The notes beneath the pieces were generated by a model that made no database searches, was not told the origin of the DNA, and was given only the letters and a program-made list of their open reading frames with translations. A stretch of DNA of 64,000 nt from Lachnospiraceae bacterium oral taxon 500 (GTDB lineage: Bacteria; Bacillota; Clostridia; Lachnospirales; Vallitaleaceae): positions 1,863,001 through 1,927,000 of the forward strand of contig CP027241.1 of assembly GCA_002999035.1 (NCBI GenBank). Reading direction: 5' to 3'. Below are positions 39,558-49,611 of the stretch, one piece after another. Position 1 is the first letter of the stretch. Each line of letters begins with the position of its first letter. Made by a program: the position numbers and the translations under genes.

Positions 39558-41963
39558 TTGAAAGAATTGACATTAAAAGCCCGGGAGGCTTTGGAACATG
39601 CCGCCGCGGCGGCGCAGAATTTGAGCAGCGGCCAAATCGGCACGGAGCATATTCTGCTGGGGCTTTTGCACAGCGCCAATTTAGCCTCGGAGGTGCTGGA
39701 AGCGCATAATTTAACCTATGGCGCAGTATCGGAAAAATTAAAAGAAATGAAGCGAAAGGAGCCGGTTGTCCGCAAGGAAGCCAAGGGCTATACGCCGGGC
39801 GCAGAGCGGGTGCTGGCGGGAGCGGCAGAGGTTGCCGCCAAAATGAAAAGCCAGCAGACGGGTACGGAGCATATTTTAATCGCCATTTTACAGGATGCTG
39901 ACAGCATGGGCAGCCGGATGCTTGACCTTTTGGGTGTGTCCGGCACCAATGTCTATCAGGCCCTTTTAAAATCAATCGGTCAGGATTACCGCAGCCAAAA
40001 ATTAAAATATACCCGCGATAAAAAAGAGGGCGGCGTGTTGGAAAAATATGCCAAAGACTTAACGGAAGAAGCCAGGGCTAAAGTTTTTGATCCGATTATC
40101 GGCCGTCGCCGGGAAATCAACAGGCTGATTCAAATTTTAAGCCGCCGGACCAAAAACAATCCCTGTTTAGTCGGCGGGCCGGGTGTAGGCAAAACCGCTA
40201 TTGTGGAGGGCTTGGCGCAGCGGATTGCCGCCGGAGAAGTGCCGGATAATCTGAAAAAGAAAAGATTGATGGCCTTAAATCTGTCCTCAATGGTGGCCGG
40301 GTCAAAGTACCGGGGCGAGTTTGAGGAGCGGATTCGGGCAGTACTGGAAGAAGTGATGAGCAGCGGTCAGATTATTCTGTTTATTGACGAGATTCATACC
40401 ATGATTGGGGCGGGCGGTGCGGAAGGCTCTCTGGATGCAGCCAATATTTTAAAACCGCAGCTGGCCAGAGGAAATCTGCAAGTTATCGGCGCTACCACGC
40501 AGGAGGAATACCGGAAATATTTTGAAAAGGACGGGGCACTGGAAAGACGCTTTCAGCCAATCCATGTCGAGGAACCGACGGAAGAAGAAACGATTCAGAT
40601 TTTGCGTGAGTTAAAGCCGATTTATGAAGAGTTTCATCAGGTCAGCATTACCGATGAGGCGCTGATCGATGCAGTCCGGTTGTCGGTTCGCTATATTTCC
40701 GACCGGCTACTGCCGGATAAAGCAATTGATGTTTTGGACGAGGCGGCTTCCAAGACCAAAATGGGGCGCTGGGAGCTGCTGCCGGAAACGGGCGGACGGG
40801 AAATCCGCAAATGGCAGGCGGAAAGAGCCGAAGCACTGAGACAAGGGGATTTGCCGTTGGTGAAAATGCTGCAGCGCAAGTTGGAGCGGAAAAAAGAAGG
40901 GCTGAAGCAAAGCGGCGATGGCAGCTATGTGGTGGATAAAGAACGGATTGCCGAGGTAGTGTCAGACTGGTCAGGCATTCCCGTTAAGCAGCTAAGCGAA
41001 GAGGAAAGCGAGCGGCTGCGGCATTTGGAAGAGCGTTTAAAGCAAAAGATTATCGGTCAGGATGAAGCGGTGGAAGCGGTCAGCCGGGCAATCAAAAGAG
41101 GCCGGGTCGGGGTCAAAGATCCGGCGAAACCGGTTGGTTCGTTTATGTTTTTAGGGCCGACCGGTGTAGGTAAGACGGAACTGTCCAAGGCTTTAGCCGA
41201 GATTTTATTCGGGGATAAAAATATGCTGATTCGGGTTGATATGTCCGAATACATGGAAAAGCACAGTGTGGCCAAGTTTATCGGCTCGCCGCCCGGTTAT
41301 GTCGGGCATGAGGACGGCGGTCAGCTCAGTGAAAAAATCCGGCAGAAGCCTTATTCCATCATCTTATTTGACGAGATTGAAAAGGCTCATCCCGATGTGT
41401 TCAATATTTTGCTGCAGGTGCTGGATGACGGGCATATTACCGATTCGCACGGCCGCCGGGTTGATTTCAAAAATACAATCATTATTATGACATCGAACTT
41501 AGGTGCGCAAAATCTGGTCAATCAAAATTCACTCGGTTTTCAGACGACGGAGAACCGGGAACAGGATCATAAGGCCATGAAGAAGAAAGTCATGGACGAG
41601 GTCAAGCGCCTGTTCCGGCCGGAGTTTATTAACCGTCTGGATGAGTTGATTGTTTTTCACAGCTTATCCGAGGACGATATTAAACGCATTGTCGGTTTGC
41701 TGTTTGAAGATTTGGCGAAGCGGCTTTCGGCCGCCCGGGGGATTTTCCTGCGTCTGACCCCGACAGCGGTCAGCTTTATCGCCCGGAAAGGCTATAATAA
41801 AAGTTACGGAGCCAGACCGATTAAGCGGGCGATACAGGAACATATTGAAGATGAACTGGCCAATCAGATCTTAGAGGGCCGGATCAAAGCGGGCGATACC
41901 GTCAGTATCCGGGCTGTCAAAGAGAAGTTGACCTTTACGATAAAACAAGGAAAAGAAAATTAG
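39558..41963 (+). CDS. clpC: ATP-dependent Clp protease ATPase ClpC
   Basis: Hsp100 unfoldase that feeds substrates to ClpP. 801 residues: N-terminal Clp_N repeats (1-145, including [10 protein letters not shown] and [10 protein letters not shown]), first AAA+ domain (Walker A GGPGVGKT, about 206-213), a middle region (about 395-480), second AAA+ domain (Walker A GPTGVGKT, about 533) and the ClpP-docking loop LGF in [12 protein letters not shown] (about 655). The start is TTG, 7 bases after AGGAGGA. The usual ctsR-mcsA-mcsB genes are absent upstream; downstream are the endosialidase-like gene and radA, preserving the clpC-radA neighbourhood. Confidence 0.95.
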   Translation: MKELTLKAREALEHAAAAAQNLSSGQIGTEHILLGLLHSANLASEVLEAHNLTYGAVSEKLKEMKRKEPVVRKEAKGYTPGAERVLAGAAEVAAKMKSQQTGTEHILIAILQDADSMGSRMLDLLGVSGTNVYQALLKSIGQDYRSQKLKYTRDKKEGGVLEKYAKDLTEEARAKVFDPIIGRRREINRLIQILSRRTKNNPCLVGGPGVGKTAIVEGLAQRIAAGEVPDNLKKKRLMALNLSSMVAGSKYRGEFEERIRAVLEEVMSSGQIILFIDEIHTMIGAGGAEGSLDAANILKPQLARGNLQVIGATTQEEYRKYFEKDGALERRFQPIHVEEPTEEETIQILRELKPIYEEFHQVSITDEALIDAVRLSVRYISDRLLPDKAIDVLDEAASKTKMGRWELLPETGGREIRKWQAERAEALRQGDLPLVKMLQRKLERKKEGLKQSGDGSYVVDKERIAEVVSDWSGIPVKQLSEEESERLRHLEERLKQKIIGQDEAVEAVSRAIKRGRVGVKDPAKPVGSFMFLGPTGVGKTELSKALAEILFGDKNMLIRVDMSEYMEKHSVAKFIGSPPGYVGHEDGGQLSEKIRQKPYSIILFDEIEKAHPDVFNILLQVLDDGHITDSHGRRVDFKNTIIIMTSNLGAQNLVNQNSLGFQTTENREQDHKAMKKKVMDEVKRLFRPEFINRLDELIVFHSLSEDDIKRIVGLLFEDLAKRLSAARGIFLRLTPTAVSFIARKGYNKSYGARPIKRAIQEHIEDELANQILEGRIKAGDTVSIRAVKEKLTFTIKQGKEN

Positions 41964-41972
41964 GAGGACAAA

Positions 41973-42377
41973 ATGAAACTGGAAAAATTGATCTCGGCGG
42001 CTAAGGGTTTACTTAATTTCGGCGATTGTGAGAGTGTCGAAAAGCAAAAGCAGGAGGGCTTTGAATTAGACGGAAACATTTATAACATCAAAAGCCATAA
42101 GGAGATCACCCGACTGGAAAAGAATTCGTATCTTTTATATGAATCGGTGCCGGGAACGGTGGTAACGGATTTTTGTGTCGGAGCGAGTGAAGTGACATTT
42201 ACGGTTAACGGAGTGGAGCCGGTGCAGGTTACGCTGGGCCTGGAGCCGGACGCAGAATACCGGCTGCTGATCAATTCAACTCAGGTTGGTAAAGTCAATG
42301 CCAATCATTCCGGCAAGATTAGCTTTAGTTTGAGCTTTGATGCCGGCGCACAAAAGATTAAAATGGAAAAGAAATAA
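41973..42377 (+). CDS. 'endosialidase'-annotated small protein
   Basis: 134 residues resembling a family found in Lachnospiraceae under the label endosialidase: NIYNIKSHKEITRLEKNSYL, then YESVPGTVV and a C-terminal beta-rich part (LGLEPDAEYRLLIN, GKISFSL). No sialidase catalytic signature (RIP or Asp-box) is visible, so the label should not be read as an activity. It begins 9 bases after clpC behind TAGGAGG and ends 1 base before radA, so the three form an operon. Confidence 0.7.
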   Translation: MKLEKLISAAKGLLNFGDCESVEKQKQEGFELDGNIYNIKSHKEITRLEKNSYLLYESVPGTVVTDFCVGASEVTFTVNGVEPVQVTLGLEPDAEYRLLINSTQVGKVNANHSGKISFSLSFDAGAQKIKMEKK

Positions 42378-42378
42378 G

Positions 42379-43758
42379 ATGGCCAAGGAAAAAGCGGCTA
42401 AATCGGTTTTTTTCTGCAGCGAATGCGGCAATGAAAGTCCTAAATGGCTGGGTAAATGTCCGGCTTGCGGCGTCTGGAACAGCTATGTGGAAGAGCCGAA
42501 GGCAAGGGAAAAAGGGGTCTCAGGGCCGGTCAGACGGAATCTGCTGCCGGAAGCCGCCCGGCCGGAAAAGCTGAAAGATATTTCACTGAGCGAAGAAATC
42601 CGGATCAGTACCGGCTTGCAGGAACTCGACCGGGTTCTGGGCGGCGGCGTGGTGGAAGGTTCGGTTATCTTGATCGGCGGCGATCCGGGCATCGGCAAAA
42701 GTACTTTGCTCTTGCAGATTTGTCAAAGGCTCGGCCATCAGGATAAAAAAATCTTATATGTGTCCGGTGAAGAAGCACTTCGCCAGATTAAGCTGCGGGC
42801 TGACCGTTTGGGCGTGAATGAGGAAAATTTGCTGATTTATTCGGAAGTGGGTTTTGACGCGATTGCTGATACCATTGCTCAGGAGAAACCGGATATTTTG
42901 ATGCTGGATTCCATTCAAACGATTTATCAGCCGGAAATCAGTTCGGCGGCAGGTTCTATTAGCCAAGTGCGGGAAGTGACGGCCGAACTGGTGCGACTGG
43001 CCAAAACAACGGGCATGGCGGTTTTTATCGTTGGTCATGTTACCAAGGAAGGCCTGATTGCAGGCCCGCGGGTGCTGGAGCATATGGTGGATACGGTTCT
43101 TTATTTTGAAGGCGATAAAAATGCCGCTTACCGCTTGCTGCGGGCGGTTAAAAACCGGTTCGGCGCGACCAATGAAGTCGGCATCTTTGAAATGAAGCAA
43201 ACCGGTTTACAGGAAGTCCTGAATCCATCCGAATATATGCTGAACGGCCGGCCGGTGAATGAATATGGCTCGGTGGCTGCCTGCGTGATGGAAGGTACCC
43301 GGCCGCTGATTATTGAAGTACAGGCGTTGCTGGCGGGGATGGCCTTTAATATTGCCCGCCGGACGGTAACCGGTTATGATTATAACCGGCTGCTGATGCT
43401 GTTGGCGGTTTTAGAGCGCAAGGGCGGCTTGAAGCTGAATATGCTGGACTGCTTTGTCAATTTAGCCGGCGGTTTAAAGGTCGATGAAACGGCCGTTGAT
43501 CTGGGTGTAGCTACGGCGATTTATTCGGCTTATTTGGAGATCCCGCTGCCGCAGCCGGTGCTGGTCATGGGTGAGGTTGGTTTGACCGGTGAAATCCGGG
43601 GGATTCCCTTTGGCGAACAAAGGATTAAGGAAGCAAAAAAGCTGGGCTTTGAAAAGGTGATTATTCCGCAGGCTAATCTTACCAAGTCAAATGCGGATAA
43701 AAGCATAGAACTGATCGGCATCAGGCATATTAAACAGTTAAAAGAACTTTTGTTTTAA
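42379..43758 (+). CDS. radA: DNA repair protein RadA (Sms)
   Basis: Branch-migrating helicase in homologous recombination. 459 residues: zinc finger C13-C16-C27-C30 (CSECGNESPKWLGKCPAC), RecA-like core with Walker A GGDPGIGKST (about 100-109), the family motif KNRFGATNE and a Lon-protease-like C-terminal domain (about 280-459). ATG at 42379 directly after the stop of the previous gene; a longer frame from 42337 overlaps that gene. It is third in the clpC operon. Confidence 0.95.
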   Translation: MAKEKAAKSVFFCSECGNESPKWLGKCPACGVWNSYVEEPKAREKGVSGPVRRNLLPEAARPEKLKDISLSEEIRISTGLQELDRVLGGGVVEGSVILIGGDPGIGKSTLLLQICQRLGHQDKKILYVSGEEALRQIKLRADRLGVNEENLLIYSEVGFDAIADTIAQEKPDILMLDSIQTIYQPEISSAAGSISQVREVTAELVRLAKTTGMAVFIVGHVTKEGLIAGPRVLEHMVDTVLYFEGDKNAAYRLLRAVKNRFGATNEVGIFEMKQTGLQEVLNPSEYMLNGRPVNEYGSVAACVMEGTRPLIIEVQALLAGMAFNIARRTVTGYDYNRLLMLLAVLERKGGLKLNMLDCFVNLAGGLKVDETAVDLGVATAIYSAYLEIPLPQPVLVMGEVGLTGEIRGIPFGEQRIKEAKKLGFEKVIIPQANLTKSNADKSIELIGIRHIKQLKELLF

Positions 43759-43970
43759 GCAGCTGATTCAGTTGTTAGGCGGGTCATATTTTGACTGCGG
43801 CCGGTAGGAAAATCGAGCTGTTAAATAAGGCCGGTGTCAGAAGTATAAAACAGGTATTCCGGATCGGACAGGCATGTGCAGTTTGTCGAGATAAATGCGG
43901 ATGTTAAGCCGATAGATATTTATGCTTGCCAGAACCGGAAAACAAATATATAAGTGGAAAGGAACCAGAG

Positions 43971-44819
43971 ATGATTAAATTGATAGTGGATTCTTCGGCG
44001 GATTGTCCGGATTTTGTAGTTAATGATGAGAGAGTGACAATTTTGCCCTTAAGCATTAACTTTGGCGATAAGGAATATTTTGACCGGAGAACCCTTACTC
44101 CGAATGAGTTTTTCGAGAAACTGAAAACCGAAAAAGAAATGCCGAAAACGTCGCAGGTAACACCTGAGGCTTTTATCGGAGAGTTTAAAAAAGAACTGGC
44201 AGCCGGCAATCAGGTGGTTTGCCTGACGATTGCGTCAGTGGCCAGCGGCACCTTTCAATCAGCCATGATTGCCAAGGAAGAAGTCGGCGGCGGGGATGAT
44301 ATTTTGCTGATTGATTCCAATATGCTGTGTCTGGGCGAGGCATACCTGGCAATTAAGATTTTAAACTGGATCGGGGAAGGCAAGAGTCTGACAGAGATTG
44401 AAGAACTGGCGAAGCCTTACACTAAAAACAAAATTGAGCATTTGTTTTCAGTCGATACTTTGGAGTTTTTAAAACGAGGCGGCCGGATTACCGGAACCAA
44501 AGCCTTTGTGGCTGAGCTTTTGGATTTAAAGCCGATTTTGATCGTCGAGGATGGGATGACCAAGCCAATTAGCAAGGTCAGAGGCCGCAAGCGCGTCATT
44601 CCCTACTATATTAAACACATGAAAGAAAATCTTGACCGTGAGCAGACCGAGTTTATCTGTCTGGGGCACGGAGCCGATCCGGCGATTGCAAAGCAGCTGG
44701 AACAGACCATTCGGGAAGAACTGCAATGGGAAAAGCCGATTTTTATTTCCGAGATTGGGCCGACGATCGGTACACATGCCGGTCCGGGCGTATTTGCGGT
44801 CTTTTATGTAAAAAAATAA
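43971..44819 (+). CDS. DegV family fatty-acid-binding protein
   Basis: 282 residues with the DegV hallmarks: IVDSSADCP near the N-terminus, TSQVTPEAF (about 59-67), and a C-terminal FVEIGPxIG-type motif seen as ISEIGPTIGTHAGPG. Proteins of this family (FakB) bind fatty acids for phosphorylation by FakA; a kinase gene is not in view. ATG at 43971 behind GGAAAGGAACC. The 212-base gap to radA shows no clear promoter. Confidence 0.9.
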   Translation: MIKLIVDSSADCPDFVVNDERVTILPLSINFGDKEYFDRRTLTPNEFFEKLKTEKEMPKTSQVTPEAFIGEFKKELAAGNQVVCLTIASVASGTFQSAMIAKEEVGGGDDILLIDSNMLCLGEAYLAIKILNWIGEGKSLTEIEELAKPYTKNKIEHLFSVDTLEFLKRGGRITGTKAFVAELLDLKPILIVEDGMTKPISKVRGRKRVIPYYIKHMKENLDREQTEFICLGHGADPAIAKQLEQTIREELQWEKPIFISEIGPTIGTHAGPGVFAVFYVKK

Positions 44820-44839
44820 TGATACAATAAGGAGGCAAT

Positions 44840-45712
44840 TTGTTGCGGTGTTTTTTTTCTAATCAAAGAAAGTTTTTGGTATTGGCAGTTTTGCTTTTAG
44901 CCATTCTGACGGCCTGCGGCCAGAAAGCAGAGCCGAAAACGGAGCCTGAACCGGCAGAACAGAAAGCGGAAACGGGCAGCGAAGTGAAAACGGATGAAAG
45001 TACGGAGGAAGTGATTTCCAAAAGTTTTGTGCCGGTGCCGGTCAAGGATATTACCGAGATAAAGAGAATGAAAGCCTGGCTGGAGTATTTTTATTATAAT
45101 AATCTGTTTGATAAGGAGTTAAACAATGAGACCGGTGAGATTTCACCGGACGCGATGCTTAGTTTTGCCGTTTCCTATATCATGCAGATGGAAAGTCAGG
45201 GTCTGCGCTTTGACACGGATACTTTCCGGCTGTATATTCCCAAAAAACAAATGGAGGAAGTCGTGCTGCGTTTTTTTGACAAAAAGATTGAGGCGCATCA
45301 TTCCTTGAGTCAGCACGAGATTTTGTTTGAGGACGATAATTATGTAATCAAGGCTGACCTGAGAGAATGGCCGACGCGACTGGATATTTTATCGGTGACG
45401 GAAACAGCGCCCAAGGTGTATTCGGCGGTTTTAAACGGCAACAATACCGAGGTCGGTCAAATTGACCATCAGGTTAAGGCCGAGTTTCAACTGGTCAGCG
45501 ACCGCTATGTGTTAAAGAAATATCAAATGATTACCGATCCGGCCGCTTTTGTCAGCGGCAATCCGATTGATGTCGGCAATCCGCCGGAAGATGAAAGTAC
45601 GGTCGAAGATTCCGGCAAATATGAAGAAAGCGGCGAGCAGCAGGGAAGTTCCGATAAAACGCCTGCTCCGTCCGAGGGCCAGCCAGAGCAGCCGGCAAAT
45701 CCTGCACCGTAA
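44840..45712 (+). CDS. lipoprotein of unknown function
   Basis: 290 residues with a lipoprotein signal: FLVLAVLLLAILTAC, lipobox LTAC (Cys about 26), then an acidic linker (about 28-58), a folded domain (about 60-245) and a Pro/Glu/Ser-rich tail (250-290). TTG start (44840 or 44843) after AAGGAGG. No family recognised. The charged linkers at both ends suggest it works at the envelope surface. Confidence 0.75.
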   Translation: MLRCFFSNQRKFLVLAVLLLAILTACGQKAEPKTEPEPAEQKAETGSEVKTDESTEEVISKSFVPVPVKDITEIKRMKAWLEYFYYNNLFDKELNNETGEISPDAMLSFAVSYIMQMESQGLRFDTDTFRLYIPKKQMEEVVLRFFDKKIEAHHSLSQHEILFEDDNYVIKADLREWPTRLDILSVTETAPKVYSAVLNGNNTEVGQIDHQVKAEFQLVSDRYVLKKYQMITDPAAFVSGNPIDVGNPPEDESTVEDSGKYEESGEQQGSSDKTPAPSEGQPEQPANPAP

Positions 45713-45951
45713 GGCGCTGCATACACGCCATTCAGCGCCGGCGAAAGCAAGGTGCGGGTACGAAAGAACAGGTGTATTTTGGCAGCAGGCAAGGTATTTT
45801 GCACAAAGGATCAGAACAAAAAAAGGAATTTTAACAGAGAAACGTGAGGGCGTTTCGATCAGAGGAAAGCGGAGTTAAAAACTGTTTTAGAAAACAGGGA
45901 AAAATGAAGCGAAAGATTGAAGCAATATCAGAAAAGGAAAAGGGGCAAATC

Positions 45952-48354
45952 ATGAAATATGAACATCGAAGCATAGAAGCTAAATGGAGAAAACATTGGC
46001 AGGAAAATCCAATCAATCAGCCGGGAGCGGGCAAGAAAAAATATTATTGCCTGGATATGTTTCCCTATCCGTCCGGCAGCGGACTGCATGTCGGGCATTG
46101 GCGGGGATATGTCTTAAGTGACGCCTGGAGCCGTTATAAGGTGCTGCAGGGCTATCATGTCCTGCATCCGATGGGCTGGGACGCTTTCGGACTGCCGGCA
46201 GAGAATTATGCAATTCAGCAGGGAGAACATCCGGCAGTCAGTACGGCGGCCAATATTGCCAATTTTAAAAAGCAGCTCCATGATATCAGCGCGATTTATG
46301 ATTGGGAAAAAGAAGTCAATACGACCGATCCTGACTACTATCGCTGGACACAATGGATTTTTGCCAAGATGTTCGAGGCGGGTTTAGCCTATGAAAAGGA
46401 AATGCCGATTAACTGGTGTCCGTCGTGCAAAACGGGTCTGGCTAATGAGGAAGTAAAAGAGGGCCGGTGCGACCGCTGTGGCATGGAAGTAACCAAAAAA
46501 AATCTGCGTCAGTGGATGCTGAAGATTACCGCTTACGCCGAGCGGCTGCTGCAGGATTTGGACAAGCTGGATTGGCCGGAGAAGGTAAAAAAGATGCAGG
46601 CCGATTGGATTGGCAAGAGCTTCGGTGCGGAAGTGGATTTTCAGATTGAGGGCCGCGAGCAGAAAATAAAGGTCTTTACTACTCGGCCGGATACGCTGTA
46701 CGGCGCGACCTTTATGGTTTTGGCGCCGGAACATGCTTTGGCTCAAAGCCTTGCCACCGAGGACAACCAAGCGGCTGTTGAGAAATATATTTTTGAAACT
46801 TCCATGCGTTCGTCGGTTGACCGGATGCAGGGCAAGGAAAAAACCGGCGTATTTACCGGCAGCTATGCGCTTAATCCGTTCAGCGGCGAGAAGATGCCAA
46901 TCTGGCTGTCGGATTATGTTCTGGCTGATTACGGCACGGGCGCAATCATGTGTGTACCGGCCCATGATGAACGGGACTTTGAGTTCGCCAAAAAGTTTGG
47001 CCTGAAAATTACCCCGGTTATTGCTAAAAGCGGTCAGGCCGAGGAATTGCAGGCCGCCTATATCGAGCCGGGCATCATGATTAATTCCGGTCAGTTTAAC
47101 GGCCTGGATTCGGAAGAAGCCAAAGCGGTTATTTCTGATTATGTCGAGCAGCAAGGCATCGGCAAAAAGACGATTAACTATAAGCTGCGGGACTGGGTAT
47201 TTTCGCGGCAGCGCTATTGGGGCGAGCCGATTCCGATTGTGCATTGCGCCAAATGCGGTGCGGTAGCCGTGCCGGAAACCGAGCTGCCGGTGCGTCTGCC
47301 CGAGGTCAGCTCTTATGAGCCGACCGGTACCGGCGAATCACCGCTGGCAGCGATTGAGGAATGGGTTAACACCACCTGTCCCAAATGCGGCGGGCCGGCC
47401 AAAAGAGAAACCAATACCATGCCGCAGTGGGCGGGGTCGTCTTGGTATTTTCTGCGCTATCCTGATCCGAAAAATGATAAGGCATTGGCAGACCCGGCCA
47501 TTTTAAAGGAATGGCTGCCGGTTGATATGTATGTCGGCGGGATTGAGCATGCGGTTTTGCACCTGTTGTATTCCCGCTTTTATACCAAGTTTTTATATGA
47601 TATCAAGGCAGTTGACTTTGAAGAACCGTTTACGCGCCTGTTCAATCAGGGTATGATTGGCCGGAATGGTGTTAAAATGAGTAAATCCAAGGGCAATGTG
47701 GTTTCGCCCGATGAATTGGTTGAGAATTACGGCAGTGATTCCCTGCGGATGTATGAATTATTTGTCGGCCCGCCGGAGCTGGATGCCGAGTGGGATGACA
47801 AAGGCATTGACGGTGTATACCGCTTTTTAAATAAGCTGTGGAACTTAATCAGTGCCAATATCGGCAAATCCGGCCGGGAAACCAAAGAGAGCTTAAAACT
47901 GCGGCATCAGCTGACTTATGAAATTACCGAGCGGCTGAATGCCTTTCGGCTGAATACGGTGGTCAGCAGCTTTATGGAGTTTACCAATAAATTAAATGAG
48001 TATGCCAAAAAAGAAGCCTTGGATCAAAGGACGATGGAAACACTGCTGATTTTATTGTCGCCGTTTGCGCCGCATATCGCCGAGGAGCTGTGGGAGCAGT
48101 TAGGCCATAAAACCTCGATTTTTGAGGAAAGCTGGCCGGAATACGAAGCCGAGCATATGAAGGAAGAAGTGCTGAATATTCCGATTCAAATTAACGGCAA
48201 GATGAGAGGAATGGTGGAAGTAGCGGCGAGCGCATCCAAGGAGGAAGTGCTGGAGCAGGCCAGACAAGCGGTCGCCGGACGGCTGACCGGGGTTTCTCTG
48301 GTCAAAGAGATTTATGTGCCGGGTAAGATTGTAAACCTGGTTGTGAAGGAATAA
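45952..48354 (+). CDS. leuS: leucyl-tRNA synthetase
   Basis: Charges tRNA-Leu. 800 residues, normal for Firmicutes. Class I signatures GLHVGHWRG (HIGH type, about 44-52) and KMSKSKGN (about 574-581); CP1 editing domain with TTRPDTLYGATF (about 242-253) and CVPAHDERD. Zinc-type cysteines are in CPSCKTG and CDRCG. ATG at 45952 behind AAAAGGGGCAAATC; the frame upstream to 45844 is spurious. No T-box (AGGGTGG-type) was found in the 240 bases before it, unlike many Firmicutes leuS genes. Confidence 0.96.
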   Translation: MKYEHRSIEAKWRKHWQENPINQPGAGKKKYYCLDMFPYPSGSGLHVGHWRGYVLSDAWSRYKVLQGYHVLHPMGWDAFGLPAENYAIQQGEHPAVSTAANIANFKKQLHDISAIYDWEKEVNTTDPDYYRWTQWIFAKMFEAGLAYEKEMPINWCPSCKTGLANEEVKEGRCDRCGMEVTKKNLRQWMLKITAYAERLLQDLDKLDWPEKVKKMQADWIGKSFGAEVDFQIEGREQKIKVFTTRPDTLYGATFMVLAPEHALAQSLATEDNQAAVEKYIFETSMRSSVDRMQGKEKTGVFTGSYALNPFSGEKMPIWLSDYVLADYGTGAIMCVPAHDERDFEFAKKFGLKITPVIAKSGQAEELQAAYIEPGIMINSGQFNGLDSEEAKAVISDYVEQQGIGKKTINYKLRDWVFSRQRYWGEPIPIVHCAKCGAVAVPETELPVRLPEVSSYEPTGTGESPLAAIEEWVNTTCPKCGGPAKRETNTMPQWAGSSWYFLRYPDPKNDKALADPAILKEWLPVDMYVGGIEHAVLHLLYSRFYTKFLYDIKAVDFEEPFTRLFNQGMIGRNGVKMSKSKGNVVSPDELVENYGSDSLRMYELFVGPPELDAEWDDKGIDGVYRFLNKLWNLISANIGKSGRETKESLKLRHQLTYEITERLNAFRLNTVVSSFMEFTNKLNEYAKKEALDQRTMETLLILLSPFAPHIAEELWEQLGHKTSIFEESWPEYEAEHMKEEVLNIPIQINGKMRGMVEVAASASKEEVLEQARQAVAGRLTGVSLVKEIYVPGKIVNLVVKE

Positions 48355-48456
48355 CTTAATTTGACGGCAAAAGCCGCGGCGTTGCTGACTGATTTATGAA
48401 AACTGCCGGTTGACCGGCTGCAGAGGCGGTCGCCGGCGGCAAGGGAGAAAGGGAAA

Positions 48457-49611
48457 ATGGATTACAGCAGGCATTTTGAAGAATTGGTAAAGGAACAATT
48501 AGCCCGGGTAGAGCGGATAAAAAATGATCATACCATGATTGATTATTCGGCCTTATCCCCGGTTATCATCGGCGTAATCGGCGGCGACGGTATTGGCCCG
48601 GCGATTACGGCAGTCGCCCGGCAGCTGCTGGAATATTCCTTAAAGGACGAAATTGCAGCCGGCAAGGTGGAAATTCGGACGATTGAGGGCCTGACTATTG
48701 AAAATCGGGCCAAAGAAAATGCCGCCATTCCGGCGGCGGTCCTGGCGGAAATCAAGCAGTGTCATGTGCTGCTCAAAGGCCCGACTACCACGCCTCGAGC
48801 CGGTGATGGCTATCCCAATGTCGAATCGGCCAATGTGGCGATGCGTAAGGAGCTGGATTTATTTGCCAATGTCCGACCGGTCAGTGTACCGGAGGAGGGG
48901 ATTGACTGGACTTTCTTTCGGGAAAATACCGAGGGTGCTTATGTCTTAGGCAGCAAGGGGATTGAGATTACCGAGGATTTGGCCTTTGACTTTAAGGTTA
49001 TTACCAGTCCCGGAGCCGAGCGGATTGCCAGGGCGGCGTTTGATTTTGCCCGCCGAAACGGCAAAAAAAAGGTAACTGCCGTCACCAAAGCTAATGTCAT
49101 AAAAACGACGGACGGCAAGTTTTTGCAAATTTGTCAGGAAGTGGCCAAGGAATATCCGGAAATTGAGTTTGATGACTGGTATATTGATATTATGACGGCC
49201 AAGCTGATTGATCCCAAGCGGCGGACGGATTTTCAGGTGTTTGTCCTGCCGAATCTGTACGGTGATATTTTAACCGATGAAGCGGCGGAGTTTCAGGGCG
49301 GGGTCGGAACGGCCGGCTCGGCTAATATCGGTAACCGCTACGCCATGTTTGAGGCCATTCACGGTTCCGCTCCCCGAATGGTGGCTGAGGGCCGGGACAA
49401 GTATGCCGATCCGTCGTCGATTATTCGGGCGGCAGCCATGCTGCTGGCGCATATCGGCTATGCCGATCGGGCAGCGGCGATCGTTCAGGCGCTGGAGGCG
49501 GCGGCCAAAGAGCCGAAATGCCGCCTGACCGGCCGAGCAGGCGGTATGACCGGTCAGGAATACGGTCAGTTTTTAATGGAGCATTTGCAGACTAACAAAT
49601 CGTCATTTTAA
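48457..49611 (+). CDS. isocitrate/isopropylmalate dehydrogenase family enzyme, probably NAD-isocitrate dehydrogenase type
   Basis: NAD(P)-dependent oxidative decarboxylation of a 2-hydroxy-dicarboxylate. 384 residues with GVIGGDGIGPAI near residue 40, the substrate-site motif RENTEGAY (about 151-158), catalytic Lys in VTKANVIKTTDG, and NLYGDILTDEAA (metal Asp). RENTE favours isocitrate or homoisocitrate over isopropylmalate; no leuC/D/A genes are near. An extra 35-residue N-terminal extension precedes the fold. ATG behind AAGGGAGAAAGGG. Its 3' end overlaps the convergent lyase gene by 20 bases. Confidence 0.85.
   Translation: MDYSRHFEELVKEQLARVERIKNDHTMIDYSALSPVIIGVIGGDGIGPAITAVARQLLEYSLKDEIAAGKVEIRTIEGLTIENRAKENAAIPAAVLAEIKQCHVLLKGPTTTPRAGDGYPNVESANVAMRKELDLFANVRPVSVPEEGIDWTFFRENTEGAYVLGSKGIEITEDLAFDFKVITSPGAERIARAAFDFARRNGKKKVTAVTKANVIKTTDGKFLQICQEVAKEYPEIEFDDWYIDIMTAKLIDPKRRTDFQVFVLPNLYGDILTDEAAEFQGGVGTAGSANIGNRYAMFEAIHGSAPRMVAEGRDKYADPSSIIRAAAMLLAHIGYADRAAAIVQALEAAAKEPKCRLTGRAGGMTGQEYGQFLMEHLQTNKSSF

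Noticed and set aside
41973-42377. True sialidase activity
   Set aside because: No RIP or Asp-box motifs, only 134 residues; the label is a database name for this family.
45713-45951. T-box riboswitch expected before leuS
   Set aside because: No AGGGTGG-type T-box or specifier-loop arrangement was found; only a short AAACG-tgaggg-CGTTT hairpin is present.
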